Origin: a virus
DNA: 64,000 nucleotides
IMG/VR virus record: IMGVR_UViG_3300046514_000687
Span: 47,031-111,030 of that record
Strand: one strand, 5' to 3'
The position numbers and the translations under genes were made by a program. Of this stretch, positions 7,421 to 16,103 are shown piece after piece. Position 1 is the stretch's first letter, and each line of letters begins with the position of its first letter. The notes under the pieces are model-generated. The model saw only the letters and a program-made list of their open reading frames with translations. It was not told the DNA's origin and did no database searches.

Positions 7421-8191
7421 ATGGCTGAAGAACGAGGGTGCGGCGAGCGGATCGCTGGCGGGGTGTACCTGGAGACCCGCCTGTCGCCCACGGGTCACCC
7501 ACTAGAGTGTTTCTTCATGGACCCGCCGGGGCCGGTGAACACCGGCGGGCTGGGCATCACGCCCCGCGGCGTGAGCCTGATCACCGGGGAGGGCGGCGTC
7601 ACCCACGTCTGGGACCTCGTCGGCGGCGACAGCTACCCCAACGTCGCGGACATCATCGAGGAGGGCCGGCGCCTGGGGTTCAGCCGCCGCATCGCCAGCA
7701 CGGCCGACTTCAGCCGCCTCACGCGGTCGTCGCGGCTGATCCTGCTCCACCCCCGCGCGATCATCTTCACCGATCACCAGCGGTACCTCGACGCGGAGCA
7801 GACCATCGACGGCCTGCTGCGCTCCTGCTGCCCGCAGGTCGTCGCGGGAGAGCACTGCGGGCGCCGCCTCGGCCCCGCCCACCCCACCGCGCCCGACCGC
7901 CTCTGCGGGCGGTACTGGTACCACGACATCACCGGCGGGGTGGAGCCTGACGCGGCCGACAGCGAGAGCGGCCGGGCCGTCGAGGGCGAGGTCCAGCGGA
8001 CGGTCGGTAGGACTCGCTACTTCGCCTACCCCCGCCCGGAGGGGTGCGTGCCCGAGTACCGGGTGGGGATCATCGGCGCCTTCCCAATCAGCGGCCTGGC
8101 CGTCGTTGCCGATCCCCTGGAGGGAAAGCACGAGGAGGGCTACGCCGCCGCGAAGCACAGCAGCCTGCCCGTCACCATCGAGCGCGACTAG
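7421..8191 (+). CDS. Uncharacterised CGERIxGGVYLE-type protein
   Basis: The second ATG (7421) has the better spacing to GAGAGGAG; ATG 7415 overlaps it. 256 residues in two parts: an N-terminal region with GGVYLETRLSPTG...FMDPP and a region rich in FSRLTRSSRLILLHPRA, then a Cys/His part (CGRRLGPAHPT). I recall similar uncharacterised proteins in Chloroflexi and Planctomycetes elements, but cannot assign a function. Confidence 0.6.
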   Translation: MAEERGCGERIAGGVYLETRLSPTGHPLECFFMDPPGPVNTGGLGITPRGVSLITGEGGVTHVWDLVGGDSYPNVADIIEEGRRLGFSRRIASTADFSRLTRSSRLILLHPRAIIFTDHQRYLDAEQTIDGLLRSCCPQVVAGEHCGRRLGPAHPTAPDRLCGRYWYHDITGGVEPDAADSESGRAVEGEVQRTVGRTRYFAYPRPEGCVPEYRVGIIGAFPISGLAVVADPLEGKHEEGYAAAKHSSLPVTIERD

Positions 8192-8219
8192 GCGCACCAC
8201 CCGCGCAAGGAGGAGAACC

Positions 8220-9035
8220 GTGGACGAGGACACCGAGAACACCCAGCCCGCGCTCCTGCCGGCCGAGCGGCCGGAGGGCCGCCCCGCCACCGTGCCCTGC
8301 CACCAGATCGCCTTCAGCAGCCCGCTGGAGCCCAGCCCCAGCCTCCGCCGGTCGGTAGCGGCGGTGGGGATCCTCCAGCCGCTGCTGATCCGCCGGAACC
8401 CCAACGGAGACAGCCTCTGCCCCTGGGTGGTCACCGACGGCAACCGACGCCTGCGCGCCGCGCTACTGGCCGACCTGACCAGCGTGCCGACGCTGATCAT
8501 CGAGGGCGACGCCAACTGGGGCGCGGTCGCCCAGCTCAGCACGAACGCCACTCGCTCGCAGAACCTGGCGGCCGACCTCAAGAGCGTGGAGCAGCTCGCT
8601 ACGGCGGGCTACACGGCGAAGGAGATCGGCCAGGCCGTCGGGCTCACCCGCGTTCAGGTAGAGCGCCTGCTGGGTATGCAGCGGTTGGACCCGGTACTGC
8701 GGCAAGGGCTCGACGACGGGAAGCTGACGCTGGGCACGGCGACCGAAGCGGCGAAGCTGCCGGTGGTCAGCCAGGAGGCGCTGGCCGAGAAGTTCACCAA
8801 CGAGGGCAAGCTGACGGGCGGGGACATCGCGGAGCAGAAGACCGCCCGCGCCGCGCAGGCGCTCGCGATGACCGACGTGGACGAGTTCCTGGTGGACGCG
8901 CCGACGCTGCCCGAGCACGAGGAGCGAGCGCGGTTCGTCAGCCTCGCTCGCCAGGCCCACGACTACGCGGTGCAGGACAACCGCGCCGCCGCCATCGCCA
9001 CCCTGGAGACCCTGATTAGCGCCCTGGAGAGTTAG
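8220..9035 (+). CDS. ParB-like nuclease/HTH protein
   Basis: GTG behind AAGGAGG. Residues 25-115 have the ParB/Srx layout: GILQPLLIRR box and VTDGNRRLRAALLA box. Residues 126-155 (YTAKEIGQAVGLTRVQVERLL) are the HTH. The length of 271 fits a ParB without a large dimer domain. It could bind phage DNA for regulation or partition, or act as a CTP-using switch as known for ParB. No ParA is next to it. Two more ParB-like proteins occur at 51379 and 51912. Confidence 0.8.
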   Translation: MDEDTENTQPALLPAERPEGRPATVPCHQIAFSSPLEPSPSLRRSVAAVGILQPLLIRRNPNGDSLCPWVVTDGNRRLRAALLADLTSVPTLIIEGDANWGAVAQLSTNATRSQNLAADLKSVEQLATAGYTAKEIGQAVGLTRVQVERLLGMQRLDPVLRQGLDDGKLTLGTATEAAKLPVVSQEALAEKFTNEGKLTGGDIAEQKTARAAQALAMTDVDEFLVDAPTLPEHEERARFVSLARQAHDYAVQDNRAAAIATLETLISALES

Positions 9036-9056
9036 CGGAAGACCCACCGGGCCGAG

Positions 9057-9112
9057 TGGCCCTCACTGGCCCGGTGGGTTATAATCAAGTGTAGGTACCC
9101 CCGCAAGGTACC
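9057..9112 (+). promoter_or_regulatory. P3 promoter/operator
   Basis: TGGCCC (9057), 17 bp, TATAAT 9080-9085, GGTACC at 9094 and 9107 (7-nt gap), GCAGCAC, then a longer leader to GGAGG and ATG 9139. Confidence 0.8.
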
Positions 9113-9138
9113 GCAGCACAAAGCGCGTGGAGGAACAG

Positions 9139-9996
9139 ATGGACACCAAGCAGACCAAGGAGCCGTCGGTCCGGCAGGCTTGCGCAGAGGCCGCGCGCGG
9201 GCTCCTCGCAGCCCACGGGGAGCTGCGAGCGCTGGACGCCTGGAACGGCAGCCGCGTGCCGGCGGAGGCGAAGCGGTCGCTGAACGCGGTGATCGCAGAC
9301 TGGGTGGCGCGCAACGAGCCGCCGCTGTCGGTCCACGCCCGCCTGGCGGCGCTGATCAACGCGGAGCACCCCGTGGTGGGGGAGGTCCGCTACCAGGTCC
9401 GCCTGGCGATGGTCCACCACCTGCGCGACGGCTGGGCAGGCACCGGCGCGGGTGCGCCGGTCGAGACGATTCCCCCACTCGACGAGCCGACCCCCGACCT
9501 GCCGCCCAGCGGCCTCGACGTGGAGACGCTGGTACGGCAGGCGCTTGCCGAGACCGCGCCGGAGGCAGAGCCGGAAGCTGCACCGGAGCCGCCCGCGCCC
9601 GCTACCCCCGACGCCTGGGAGTGCGGCCTCTGCGGCCTGGTCATCGCTGACCAGGCCGCGCTGGTCACTCACATCGCTGACTGCGAGGGGCCAATCGCGC
9701 CGACGGAGGAGGAACCCCTGCCCCCCGCCGGCCCCGCCCTGGTGTTTAGCTACGGCGGCACCGAGATCCACCGCGAGCCGGCGCCGGAGGAGCCGGCCGG
9801 CTCAGCCTCGCCGGTGGACGACTCCGGCGGGCGCTACGAGTGCGCCCTGTGCGGCATGGTCACGGAGGGCCAGGCGGTGCTGGAGGCCCACCTCGCTCAG
9901 TGCACCGGCACGGGGAGCAGCGGGCGGTCGAGCCGCCGCGGCAGCGCGGTGCCGAAGCCGGCGAGCAAGAAGCGCAGTGCCAAGAGTCGCCGCTAG
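9139..9996 (+). CDS. Protein with two CCHC zinc fingers
   Basis: ATG preferred over GTG 9127 because GGAGG lies between them. 285 residues: helical N-terminus, acidic Pro-rich linkers, then two repeated fingers, CGLCGLVIADQAALVTHIADC and CALCGMVTEGQAVLEAHLAQC, about 75 residues apart, and a basic Ser/Lys/Arg tail. It looks like a DNA-binding protein made of two like fingers on flexible linkers, unusual for phage. Confidence 0.7.
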   Translation: MDTKQTKEPSVRQACAEAARGLLAAHGELRALDAWNGSRVPAEAKRSLNAVIADWVARNEPPLSVHARLAALINAEHPVVGEVRYQVRLAMVHHLRDGWAGTGAGAPVETIPPLDEPTPDLPPSGLDVETLVRQALAETAPEAEPEAAPEPPAPATPDAWECGLCGLVIADQAALVTHIADCEGPIAPTEEEPLPPAGPALVFSYGGTEIHREPAPEEPAGSASPVDDSGGRYECALCGMVTEGQAVLEAHLAQCTGTGSSGRSSRRGSAVPKPASKKRSAKSRR

Positions 9997-10012
9997 GCGC
10001 AGTCGGCAGCAC

Positions 10013-10040
10013 GGGCGCGCCCCGCCGGCGGGGCGCGCCC
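10013..10040. repeat. 28-bp perfect palindrome around GCCCCGCCGGCGGGGC
   Basis: Perfect self-complementary sequence between two genes, centred on GCC|GGC. It shares its 16-bp core with the copies at 13837, 42542, 62175 and 62739. It could act as a terminator hairpin here, but no U-run follows. Confidence 0.7.
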
Positions 10041-10060
10041 GGTCGCACAGGGAGGCACTC

Positions 10061-10450
10061 GTGAGCTACCTCATCGTCCAGAACGCCGACTCGCGCTTCC
10101 GCCGCCACCTGGCGCTGGCCACCGGGCCGGGCCGGGTGTACGGTCAGCCAAACCCTGCCGTCCGCGCGCTGTGCGGCCAGTGGCCGGGCAAGGGCACTGC
10201 CATCGGGACGCCCGGCGCGGAGTGGGCGCGGTCCTGGGACGCTACCCAGCCGCAGCCCGATCCGTTCAACCAGTGGATCTGCCCGGACTGCGAGGCCAGC
10301 CTGACCGCCGAGCGCGAGGGCTACGACTGGCTGCTGCCGCCCAGCGACCGCCTGGGACACCTGCGGGAGCGAGTGCAGCGCCTAGCCACCGAGGTCGCAG
10401 CCCTGCGCGCGCAATACGTGCCGCCGGAGAGCACGGAGGACGCCGGCTGA
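10061..10450 (+). CDS. Hypothetical protein with Cys pairs and coiled tail
   Basis: GTG behind GGGAGG; 129 residues. Contains ALCGQWPGKGTA and WICPDCEASL, a plausible split zinc site, and a coiled-coil C-terminus (LRERVQRLATEVAALRAQY). The N-terminal part resembles small phage proteins that start with a substrate-like fold, but I cannot name it. Confidence 0.6.
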   Translation: MSYLIVQNADSRFRRHLALATGPGRVYGQPNPAVRALCGQWPGKGTAIGTPGAEWARSWDATQPQPDPFNQWICPDCEASLTAEREGYDWLLPPSDRLGHLRERVQRLATEVAALRAQYVPPESTEDAG

Positions 10451-11214
10451 TGGAGATGGAGACCGAGATCCGCATCGAGCAGCAGAACGACGGGCGCTGG
10501 CTGGTGATCCTGGTGCGGCCGGTGCTGGAGCAGGCCTACGGACCCTACGACCTGCCGGAGGCCCAGCGCCAGGCCGACCGGCTGCGCAACCTGTACCGCA
10601 GCGAGAACGGCGCCGTCTTAGAGCGGGTGGCTCAGGCCGTCCACGACGGGATGCAGGCCGACGGGCTCAAGCCGTCGGCCTGCATCGCCGGAGCCGCCGC
10701 GATCCGCGACCTGCTGAGCAGCGACGCAGCCGACGAGACGGCGGGCATCTTGCCCGTGGAGCTGGTCGCCGTGACGGCTGCCGCCTTCAACGCGCCGGGC
10801 TGGCGGCTCCTGCTGGCGCACAGCGACCCGCACCGCGACCCGGCGCGCTGGGCCGCCGACGGCGCGTGGAGCGTCGGGCTGGGGTTCGGCGCGGACCCGG
10901 AGCCGGGCCGCTGGCCGGGCCACCTGGTCGCGGTGGTCGACCGCCGCTGGCTGGTGGACCCGACGCTGGGCCAGGCCAGCCGCCCGGACCGGGGCCTAAC
11001 CCTCCCGGATATCCTGGTCCTGCCGCTCACCGAGCGGTGGGTGCGGGGGCGCGAGGACACCGTGATCCGCCTGCCCGGCGACACCACCGTGACCGTCGCG
11101 CGGCGGCGCAATGCCCCGTCTTTCCAGCACAGCCCGGACTGGCGGGAGTCCAGGCGCCGCACTCAGCGCGTGGCTGCGGCGCTGGCCCTGCTCCAGGCTG
11201 AGGAGGCGAGGTGA
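10450..11214 (+). CDS. Putative transglutaminase-like fold protein
   Basis: 254 residues, ATGA overlap. An N-terminal 50-residue strand-rich part precedes a domain with SACIAGAAAIRDLL (Cys-77 at a helix start), GHLVAVVDRRWLVDPTLGQ (His then Asp) and a later DILVLP. The order Cys-His-Asp and the VDPT phrase recall transglutaminase/papain-like proteins seen in actinobacterial plasmids. Catalytic assignment is inference. Confidence 0.5.
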   Translation: MEMETEIRIEQQNDGRWLVILVRPVLEQAYGPYDLPEAQRQADRLRNLYRSENGAVLERVAQAVHDGMQADGLKPSACIAGAAAIRDLLSSDAADETAGILPVELVAVTAAAFNAPGWRLLLAHSDPHRDPARWAADGAWSVGLGFGADPEPGRWPGHLVAVVDRRWLVDPTLGQASRPDRGLTLPDILVLPLTERWVRGREDTVIRLPGDTTVTVARRRNAPSFQHSPDWRESRRRTQRVAAALALLQAEEAR

Positions 11215-11525
11215 TGGCTAAACTGCCGGTCAACCTGGCGCGCTGCCAGGAGTGCCTCCAGACCTTCACGATCACCCCGCTGCGCTGGCAGCCCAAGCCG
11301 CGACACTGTAGCCTGCGTTGCGTCTGGCGCGGCGAGGCGCGGCGGGCACGCGCGGACGCGGGGCTGCCGGCCTGGTTCCCCGCCGTGCCCGTCAGCCGCA
11401 CCTGTCCCGACTGCGGGGAGACGAAGAACGTCGACCTCTTCGGCCGCCGCAGCTCAGTCCAGCCCGAGTATGTGCAGTCCTACTGCATCAGCTGTCGCAG
11501 CCGCTACGACAGCCGGAGGAACTAG
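11214..11525 (+). CDS. Double zinc-finger protein
   Basis: ATG 11214 behind GAGGAGG (GTG 11211 possible); 103 residues. Two Cys4 sites: CQECLQTF...HCSLRC and CPDCGETK...CISC. The second half, with KNVDLFGRRSS...QSYCISCRSRYDSRR, has the layout of phage HNH-associated zinc modules, but no HNH motif follows. Confidence 0.65.
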   Translation: MAKLPVNLARCQECLQTFTITPLRWQPKPRHCSLRCVWRGEARRARADAGLPAWFPAVPVSRTCPDCGETKNVDLFGRRSSVQPEYVQSYCISCRSRYDSRRN

Positions 11526-11527
11526 CC

Positions 11528-11953
11528 ATGCCCGACGAGTTCTGCCCCAGCGAGACCGCGCACAGCATCGCGCCCGACGGGACTACCTACCACCCCCACG
11601 GACCCGACGATCCTTGCGACCTGCTGCTGCCGGGCGGGTACGCGCTCAGCGTGATCGGGCCGGGCGAGCTAGTCGACACCTGGTCGCACCGCTGGGGCAC
11701 CGACTGGGCGCCGATGGCCGAGCGGGATATCGACATGGCCAGCGCCCTGGTCGCCCTGATGCGGCACCCCGGTGAGGCACACAGCAGCCGGGACGGAGCG
11801 CGGGGCACCTACCCCGACTACACTATGGTGCCGGGCTCAGCGCACATCTGGTGCGCCGTTTGCGGCGAGCTGGTCGGCGCGCACGCCGAGGTCGTCCAGG
11901 ACGCCATTAGCTGGACGCCGGCCCCCGACGATCCGGGCTGGTGGCAGCGGTGA
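11528..11953 (+). CDS. Hypothetical protein
   Basis: 141 residues with Trp/Asp-rich regions and a possible metal pair in SAHIWCAVCGE near residue 110. Not membrane-bound. The stop overlaps the next start (GTGA). Confidence 0.6.
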   Translation: MPDEFCPSETAHSIAPDGTTYHPHGPDDPCDLLLPGGYALSVIGPGELVDTWSHRWGTDWAPMAERDIDMASALVALMRHPGEAHSSRDGARGTYPDYTMVPGSAHIWCAVCGELVGAHAEVVQDAISWTPAPDDPGWWQR

Positions 11954-12411
11954 GCGCGGTCGCGCGTCCCCGTACCCCCGAGGGCCGGTACCGGACCGCT
12001 GCCGCGCCCGGCATGACCGGCCCGGAGCTGCGCCGATGGCGGCGGTGCTCCGGCCTGACGCAGCGCGAGCTGGCGTACCGCGTCGGCTACCAGCCGCCCA
12101 ACGTCACGGCGATGGAGACCGGCGCGCGGCCGGTCATGCCGGCCGTCGAGGCGTACGTGCGCGCCCACCCGGCGCCGGAGCACACCGGCGACTACACACT
12201 CGACCCAGCAGGCCTGGAGCGCGCGCTACGGACCTTCGGCTCGTACGCCGTGTTCGCTCGCTGGTGGGGGGTGGCGGAACTCACGCTGCGGCGCTGGCGG
12301 TTCGGGGAGCAGTCGCTCCCCATGCCGCTCCGCGCGTGGCTGCGCGCGGGCGCTCCGCACCGCTGGGACGGCTGCACACACTGGCACCGGCGCCGCCGAG
12401 ACCACTGGTAG
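11950..12411 (+). CDS. XRE-type HTH regulator with second HTH
   Basis: GTG overlapping the previous stop. Residues 23-65 (LRRWRRCSGLTQRELAYRVG...VTAMETG) are a classic XRE helix-turn-helix; residues 90-125 (ALRTFGSYAVFARWWGVAELTLRRWRFG) look like a second one. Basic C-terminus. Its TAG lies in the -35 element of P4, so it could be coupled to that promoter. A DNA-binding regulator whose operator is unknown. Confidence 0.75.
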   Translation: MSAVARPRTPEGRYRTAAAPGMTGPELRRWRRCSGLTQRELAYRVGYQPPNVTAMETGARPVMPAVEAYVRAHPAPEHTGDYTLDPAGLERALRTFGSYAVFARWWGVAELTLRRWRFGEQSLPMPLRAWLRAGAPHRWDGCTHWHRRRRDHW

Positions 12412-12461
12412 ACCCCGCGCGGATAGGTTATAATCTAGCGTAGGTACCCCCGCAAGGTACC
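12406..12461 (+). promoter_or_regulatory. P4 promoter/operator
   Basis: TGGTAG (12406, overlapping the upstream stop), 17 bp, TATAAT 12429-12434, GGTACC at 12443 and 12456 (7-nt gap), GCAGCAA, GGAGG, GTG 12482. Confidence 0.8.
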
Positions 12462-12481
12462 GCAGCAACAGGAGGCGCCAA

Positions 12482-13096
12482 GTGACCTACGAGACCTGCC
12501 CGGTCTGCCAGAACATCGGCGGCGCTGGCAACGCCGACTGCCCCGGCCACGACGACGAGATCCCCGAGGACTTCCGCCCCGCCGGCCTGGACCGCGAGAC
12601 CGCCAGCGCCATCTGGAGCACCAAGCGGTGCGACGGGTGCGGGCGGACCCTCCCCGCCGCTGAGATCGTGGTCGTAGGCCGCGGGTGGGTCAACTGCGGG
12701 GACTGCGCCGCCGCCCCCGCCACGCCCCCGCCGTACTGCCAGGACCCCGAGCGCTGCGGCCAGAACGACCCCATCAGCGAACAGTATGGGTTCACTCACA
12801 TCGCCTACTGCCAGAGCTGCGAGGCCGCTCACGCGCTGGAGGAGCGCGGGATGCCGCTGATCGCGGGCGCCAGCGAGGAGACCCTCAGCCAGCGCATCGA
12901 CCGGGAGCTGGCCGAGGAGGCCGTCCAGGCCGAGGTCGACTTCGCCCAGGGCCGCTGCTGGGTCTGCCAGCGCAAGCTCGCCGACTACCCTAGCCTCATC
13001 AGCCAGCGAGAGTGCTACTTCTGCAGCCAGGAGCTAGCCTGCTTGGTCGCCGAGGCCGAGGCGGAGTTCGGCGTCAAGTTCCAGAAGGAGGTCTAG
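12482..13096 (+). CDS. Multi-zinc-cluster protein
   Basis: 204 residues with four Cys-rich clusters: CPVCQN...CPGH, CDGCGRT...CGDC, CQDPERC...CQSC and CWVCQRK...CYFC. Acidic helices lie between them. Probably a scaffold or nucleic-acid binder; no enzyme motif seen. Confidence 0.65.
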   Translation: MTYETCPVCQNIGGAGNADCPGHDDEIPEDFRPAGLDRETASAIWSTKRCDGCGRTLPAAEIVVVGRGWVNCGDCAAAPATPPPYCQDPERCGQNDPISEQYGFTHIAYCQSCEAAHALEERGMPLIAGASEETLSQRIDRELAEEAVQAEVDFAQGRCWVCQRKLADYPSLISQRECYFCSQELACLVAEAEAEFGVKFQKEV

Positions 13097-13465
13097 ATGG
13101 ACACCACTGCACCCCGCCTGACCGTCGCCGCCCTGGCCGACCGCCTGCTGGCCCTGCTGCCCGCGCTGGCCGACGACGAGGGCGCCGTAGTGGAGGCTCA
13201 CGCCAGCGTCGTGCTGGCCCGCCGCGACCTCGCCAACGCCGAGATGCACGCCTGGGACCAGGACCTCGTGGAGGGCTCCAACGCCGAGAAGCGCGCCACC
13301 AGCCTGCGGAAGCAGACGCTCCAGGAGATCATCGAGGTCGAGCGCGCGGAGGGGCGCCTGCGCCGCGCGCAGTCCACCCTGCGGGTCCACGAGCAGGAGG
13401 CGCGGAGCCTGCGGGCGATCATCCCCGCGCTGGACACGCGCCTTATCGTCACGGAGCGGGAGTGA
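13097..13465 (+). CDS. Coiled-coil protein
   Basis: Starts directly after the previous stop. 122 residues, nearly all long charged helix (ERAEGRLRRAQSTLRVHEQEARSL). No Cys and no membrane segment. Possibly a partner of the zinc protein before it. Confidence 0.65.
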   Translation: MDTTAPRLTVAALADRLLALLPALADDEGAVVEAHASVVLARRDLANAEMHAWDQDLVEGSNAEKRATSLRKQTLQEIIEVERAEGRLRRAQSTLRVHEQEARSLRAIIPALDTRLIVTERE

Positions 13466-13468
13466 GCG

Positions 13469-13657
13469 ATGGACCAGTGCCACTACCACCCGGCGGTCGC
13501 CGGGTGGCGCGTCTGTCCGGGCTGCGCGATCACGCTCTGCGTGATGTGCCCGGCGGAGGTCGCCGGCGGCCAGCTCGCCTGCCGCCGCTGCGGCTACGTC
13601 ATCGGGCAGTTCCGCCAAGCGCCGCAGAGAGAGGAGCCCCCGTGGCCGAGAGTCTAA
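13469..13657 (+). CDS. B-box-like zinc protein
   Basis: 62 residues: CHYHP...VCPGC...LCVMC...CRRCGY, a compact double zinc site like a B-box or ZPR motif. Its 3' end overlaps the next gene. Confidence 0.65.
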   Translation: MDQCHYHPAVAGWRVCPGCAITLCVMCPAEVAGGQLACRRCGYVIGQFRQAPQREEPPWPRV

Positions 13658-13875
13658 CGATCCCGCTGGTAGGGCCGGCGCGGGCGCCCTGCGCCTGGCC
13701 TGTGCTGCCGGCCTGCCCGCACCTGGCGCGGGTCTACGTGGAGGCGCCGCCCGGCAGCGGCGCGTTCGTCGGGGTCTGCCGCGCCCACCAGCGGCGCTGG
13801 GAGCGTCAGTTCGCCGCGCAGATCGCCGCGCACTACAGGCGCCCCGCCGGCGGGGCGCCTGGCGAAGGGGGGTAA
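13642..13875 (+). CDS. Small protein, C-terminus encoded by palindrome
   Basis: GTG behind GAGGAG; 77 residues with two Cys/His elements (CAWPVLPACPH, CRAHQRRW). The tail RRPAGGAPGEGG is encoded by the 24-bp palindrome at 13837-13860, which suggests that the palindrome inserted into the end of the gene. Confidence 0.55.
   Translation: MAESLTIPLVGPARAPCAWPVLPACPHLARVYVEAPPGSGAFVGVCRAHQRRWERQFAAQIAAHYRRPAGGAPGEGG
13837..13860. repeat. 24-bp perfect palindrome, same core as 10013
   Basis: Perfect inverted repeat centred on GCC|GGC inside the 3' end of the 13642 gene. Shares GCCCCGCCGGCGGGGC with four other sites. Confidence 0.7.
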
Positions 13876-13878
13876 GCG

Positions 13879-14136
13879 ATGCGGTCCAGGGCGAGCAAGT
13901 TCTACGACACGCTAGATTACGAGGTCAGCAACGCCCGCGGGATTGCCTACGCGTTGCGCGAGGAGATCGGCAGCTACTGGCGCCACATGCACCGCTGCCG
14001 CAAAGAGGCTGCCCAGGCAGCGGCCGATCCGCCCGCCGACGCCTACACTCGCACCAGCACGCGGATCAGCGCCGACCGGAGCGAGAGGCAGCTCCGCCTC
14101 CTACTCGGCATCCGGCGCGAGGGCCTGGGCCGGTGA
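13879..14136 (+). CDS. Small helical protein
   Basis: 85 residues, helical and basic, no Cys cluster (one isolated Cys). The stop overlaps the GTG of the next gene. No family recognised. Confidence 0.55.
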   Translation: MRSRASKFYDTLDYEVSNARGIAYALREEIGSYWRHMHRCRKEAAQAAADPPADAYTRTSTRISADRSERQLRLLLGIRREGLGR

Positions 14137-14363
14137 GCGAGCCGTGGCGCGGACCCCACCACAGCGACGACCGCATCTCCTACGAGGCCACAGTCGCCCG
14201 GCAGGGCGCGCGGATCGTGGCTGGACCGCGACACTACTGCCCCGGCTGCGGGCTCGACCTGCCCTGTGCGAACACGGAGCCGGAGGGCTGCTGGGCCTGC
14301 GTCAGCGGGCGGGGGTTCGACATCTGCCCGGCCTGCATGCTCATCGCAGTGGGACAGCGATGA
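14133..14363 (+). CDS. Zinc-ribbon protein
   Basis: GTG overlap start; 76 residues with CPGCGLDLPC...CWAC...CPAC, eight Cys forming two ribbon sites. Function unknown. Confidence 0.6.
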   Translation: MSEPWRGPHHSDDRISYEATVARQGARIVAGPRHYCPGCGLDLPCANTEPEGCWACVSGRGFDICPACMLIAVGQR

Positions 14364-14623
14364 GCGCCCCGAGACTGCGGTTCAGCCTGGTCCACCGGAC
14401 GAGGGACGGCGAGCACGTCGTCCAGCAAGCCGACCACTACGCCGCCATCGCCCAGGCCGCGACGGAGTGGCTTGCGCGCTGGCGCGCGGGGCGCCTGACC
14501 GTGGGGCGGAGCCACTGCCGCGCCTGGGGCGTGAACGCCCACGCCTGGCGGCTGGTCGGCCCGCCGCCAGACTACGACGCGAGCTGGCTAGTCATCGTCG
14601 ATGCGAGGAGGCTCCTGCCATGA
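14360..14623 (+). CDS. Hypothetical protein
   Basis: ATGA overlap start; 87 residues with an alpha/beta pattern (FSLVHRTRDGEHVVQQADHYAAIAQAA), resembling small proteins in which a strand pair precedes a helix. No family. Confidence 0.55.
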   Translation: MSAPRLRFSLVHRTRDGEHVVQQADHYAAIAQAATEWLARWRAGRLTVGRSHCRAWGVNAHAWRLVGPPPDYDASWLVIVDARRLLP

Positions 14624-14898
14624 GCGAGCGCCAGGCTAGTAACACGGGAGGGCCGGTTTCCGCCGCGCTCCTCGCCTTCGTCCGCGCCTACGCAAACGCC
14701 GACCACCTGGACGCCGACCAGAGCGAGGTAGCGCTCTTCCGCGCCTGGCTTGCCGCCGTCGGCGTACTCGGCGTCCGGGCCGAGGTTCCGCCCCGCGCTC
14801 AGACTGTCATGCGCGAGCATCCCGAGCTGTCCGAACTGCGCTTCGGGCCGGGTGGCGCCGACGACCTGCGGCTGGAGCCGCGCGGGGAGGATGCTTGA
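14620..14898 (+). CDS. Hypothetical protein
   Basis: ATGA overlap start; 92 residues, helical with a cluster of acidic residues; ends in a TTGA overlap with the secreted protein gene. No family. Confidence 0.55.
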   Translation: MSERQASNTGGPVSAALLAFVRAYANADHLDADQSEVALFRAWLAAVGVLGVRAEVPPRAQTVMREHPELSELRFGPGGADDLRLEPRGEDA

Positions 14899-16103
14899 GC
14901 CGACGATGGCGTCTGTCTGCCGTGCTGCTGCTCGCCGGCCTGGGGCTCGCTCCGCCGGCCGGTGCGGCGCCGAGTGCGGCCATCACGGTGACCCCGTTCC
15001 TGCCGCCCGACTGCGCGGGCTTCAGCGGCGCGGCCCACGTGGGCACCGGCGTGATCACCGCGCCGGTGGGCCAGGTGATCGTGGCGGTCGCGGTCCACGA
15101 CGGCAACGCCAGCCCGGTACTCGGGCCGAACCAGTGCATCCAGTTCACGACCGACGGCGCTTTCGTCAGCCCGCCCGGCCACGACTGCTACACGGTAAGC
15201 GGACTGGGGACCGCCGCGGTGACGGTGAGCGACGCGCCGCAGATGGACTGCGGGGGGATCAGCTTCGTGCAGGTGCTCACGCAGGCTGCGCTTACGCCCA
15301 CGCAGACACCGACGCCCACGAGCACGCCCAGTTCCACGCCCCCGAGCACGCCCACGGGCACGCCCAGCCCTACGCCGACGGCCACGAGCACCGGCACCTC
15401 GCCCAGCACCGGGACCGCCACGCCATCGCCAACCGGCACGGTCACGGAGACGCCCAGTGCGACGCCCTCACAAACGCCATCTCCCACCAGTGGGATTCCG
15501 GCTACTGCGACTCCAACGGGCCTACCTACTCTACTGCCGACGGTAGAGCCTACCGGGACGCCGAGTCCGAATCCCCCTGGGACTGCGTCGCCCACGGCGA
15601 CCGCTACCACCATGGCTAGCCTGACGCCGACCAGCACCGCGACCGGAGGGCCGAATGCGACGCCGACGCCGACGCCACCTCTCAGCGGAGGGGCTACTCC
15701 TACTGGCACTGCGACGGGCCTACCTACTCTGGTGCCGCCAGCGGAGCCTACCGCTACAGCATCTCCGCTTCCGACCCTACCTCTACCGCCGACCGCGACT
15801 GTGACACCGACTGTCCCAACAATCATTATTGGGACACCGACTGTCCCAATAACCGTTGCTGCGACACCCACGGCGACTGCGCTGGTGATCAGCCTGCCGC
15901 CGGTCCCGCTGCCCCCGCCGGGCGGGATCCAGCGGGGCCTGCCGGCGCCGCTCCTAGCCGAGCGCGGCGGCCCCGCCGGATACCCGTTAGCCGAGGCCGC
16001 CGGGGAAACCGAGGTGCCGGTGGTGCCCGAGGTGCCGACGGTGCTGCTGCTCCTGACCGGCGCCCTGCTCATCTGGCTCGCGCGCCACTGGAGGCGCCGG
16101 TGA
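14895..16103 (+). CDS. Secreted Thr/Pro-rich stalk protein with PEP-CTERM-like anchor
   Basis: TTG start overlapping the previous stop. Residues 1-25 are a signal peptide (RRWRLSAVLLLAGLGLAPPAGA). About 100 residues of a small extracellular domain with four Cys follow, then some 200 residues of TPTPTSTP-type repeat. The last 30 residues are VPEVPT, a membrane helix LLLLTGALLIWLA and RHWRRR, the three-part layout of PEP-CTERM-like sorting signals. It should end up on the host surface. Thr/Ser-Pro stretches are classic O-glycosylation substrates, and two glycosyltransferases follow. Confidence 0.75.
   Translation: MSRRWRLSAVLLLAGLGLAPPAGAAPSAAITVTPFLPPDCAGFSGAAHVGTGVITAPVGQVIVAVAVHDGNASPVLGPNQCIQFTTDGAFVSPPGHDCYTVSGLGTAAVTVSDAPQMDCGGISFVQVLTQAALTPTQTPTPTSTPSSTPPSTPTGTPSPTPTATSTGTSPSTGTATPSPTGTVTETPSATPSQTPSPTSGIPATATPTGLPTLLPTVEPTGTPSPNPPGTASPTATATTMASLTPTSTATGGPNATPTPTPPLSGGATPTGTATGLPTLVPPAEPTATASPLPTLPLPPTATVTPTVPTIIIGTPTVPITVAATPTATALVISLPPVPLPPPGGIQRGLPAPLLAERGGPAGYPLAEAAGETEVPVVPEVPTVLLLLTGALLIWLARHWRRR

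Noticed and set aside
15188-16072. 294-codon minus-strand open frame and tandem repeat in the Thr/Pro region, CRISPR-like at first sight
   Set aside because: The repeat is the degenerate coding of TP-type units, without constant spacer length; the antisense frame mirrors it. No CRISPR array was seen anywhere.
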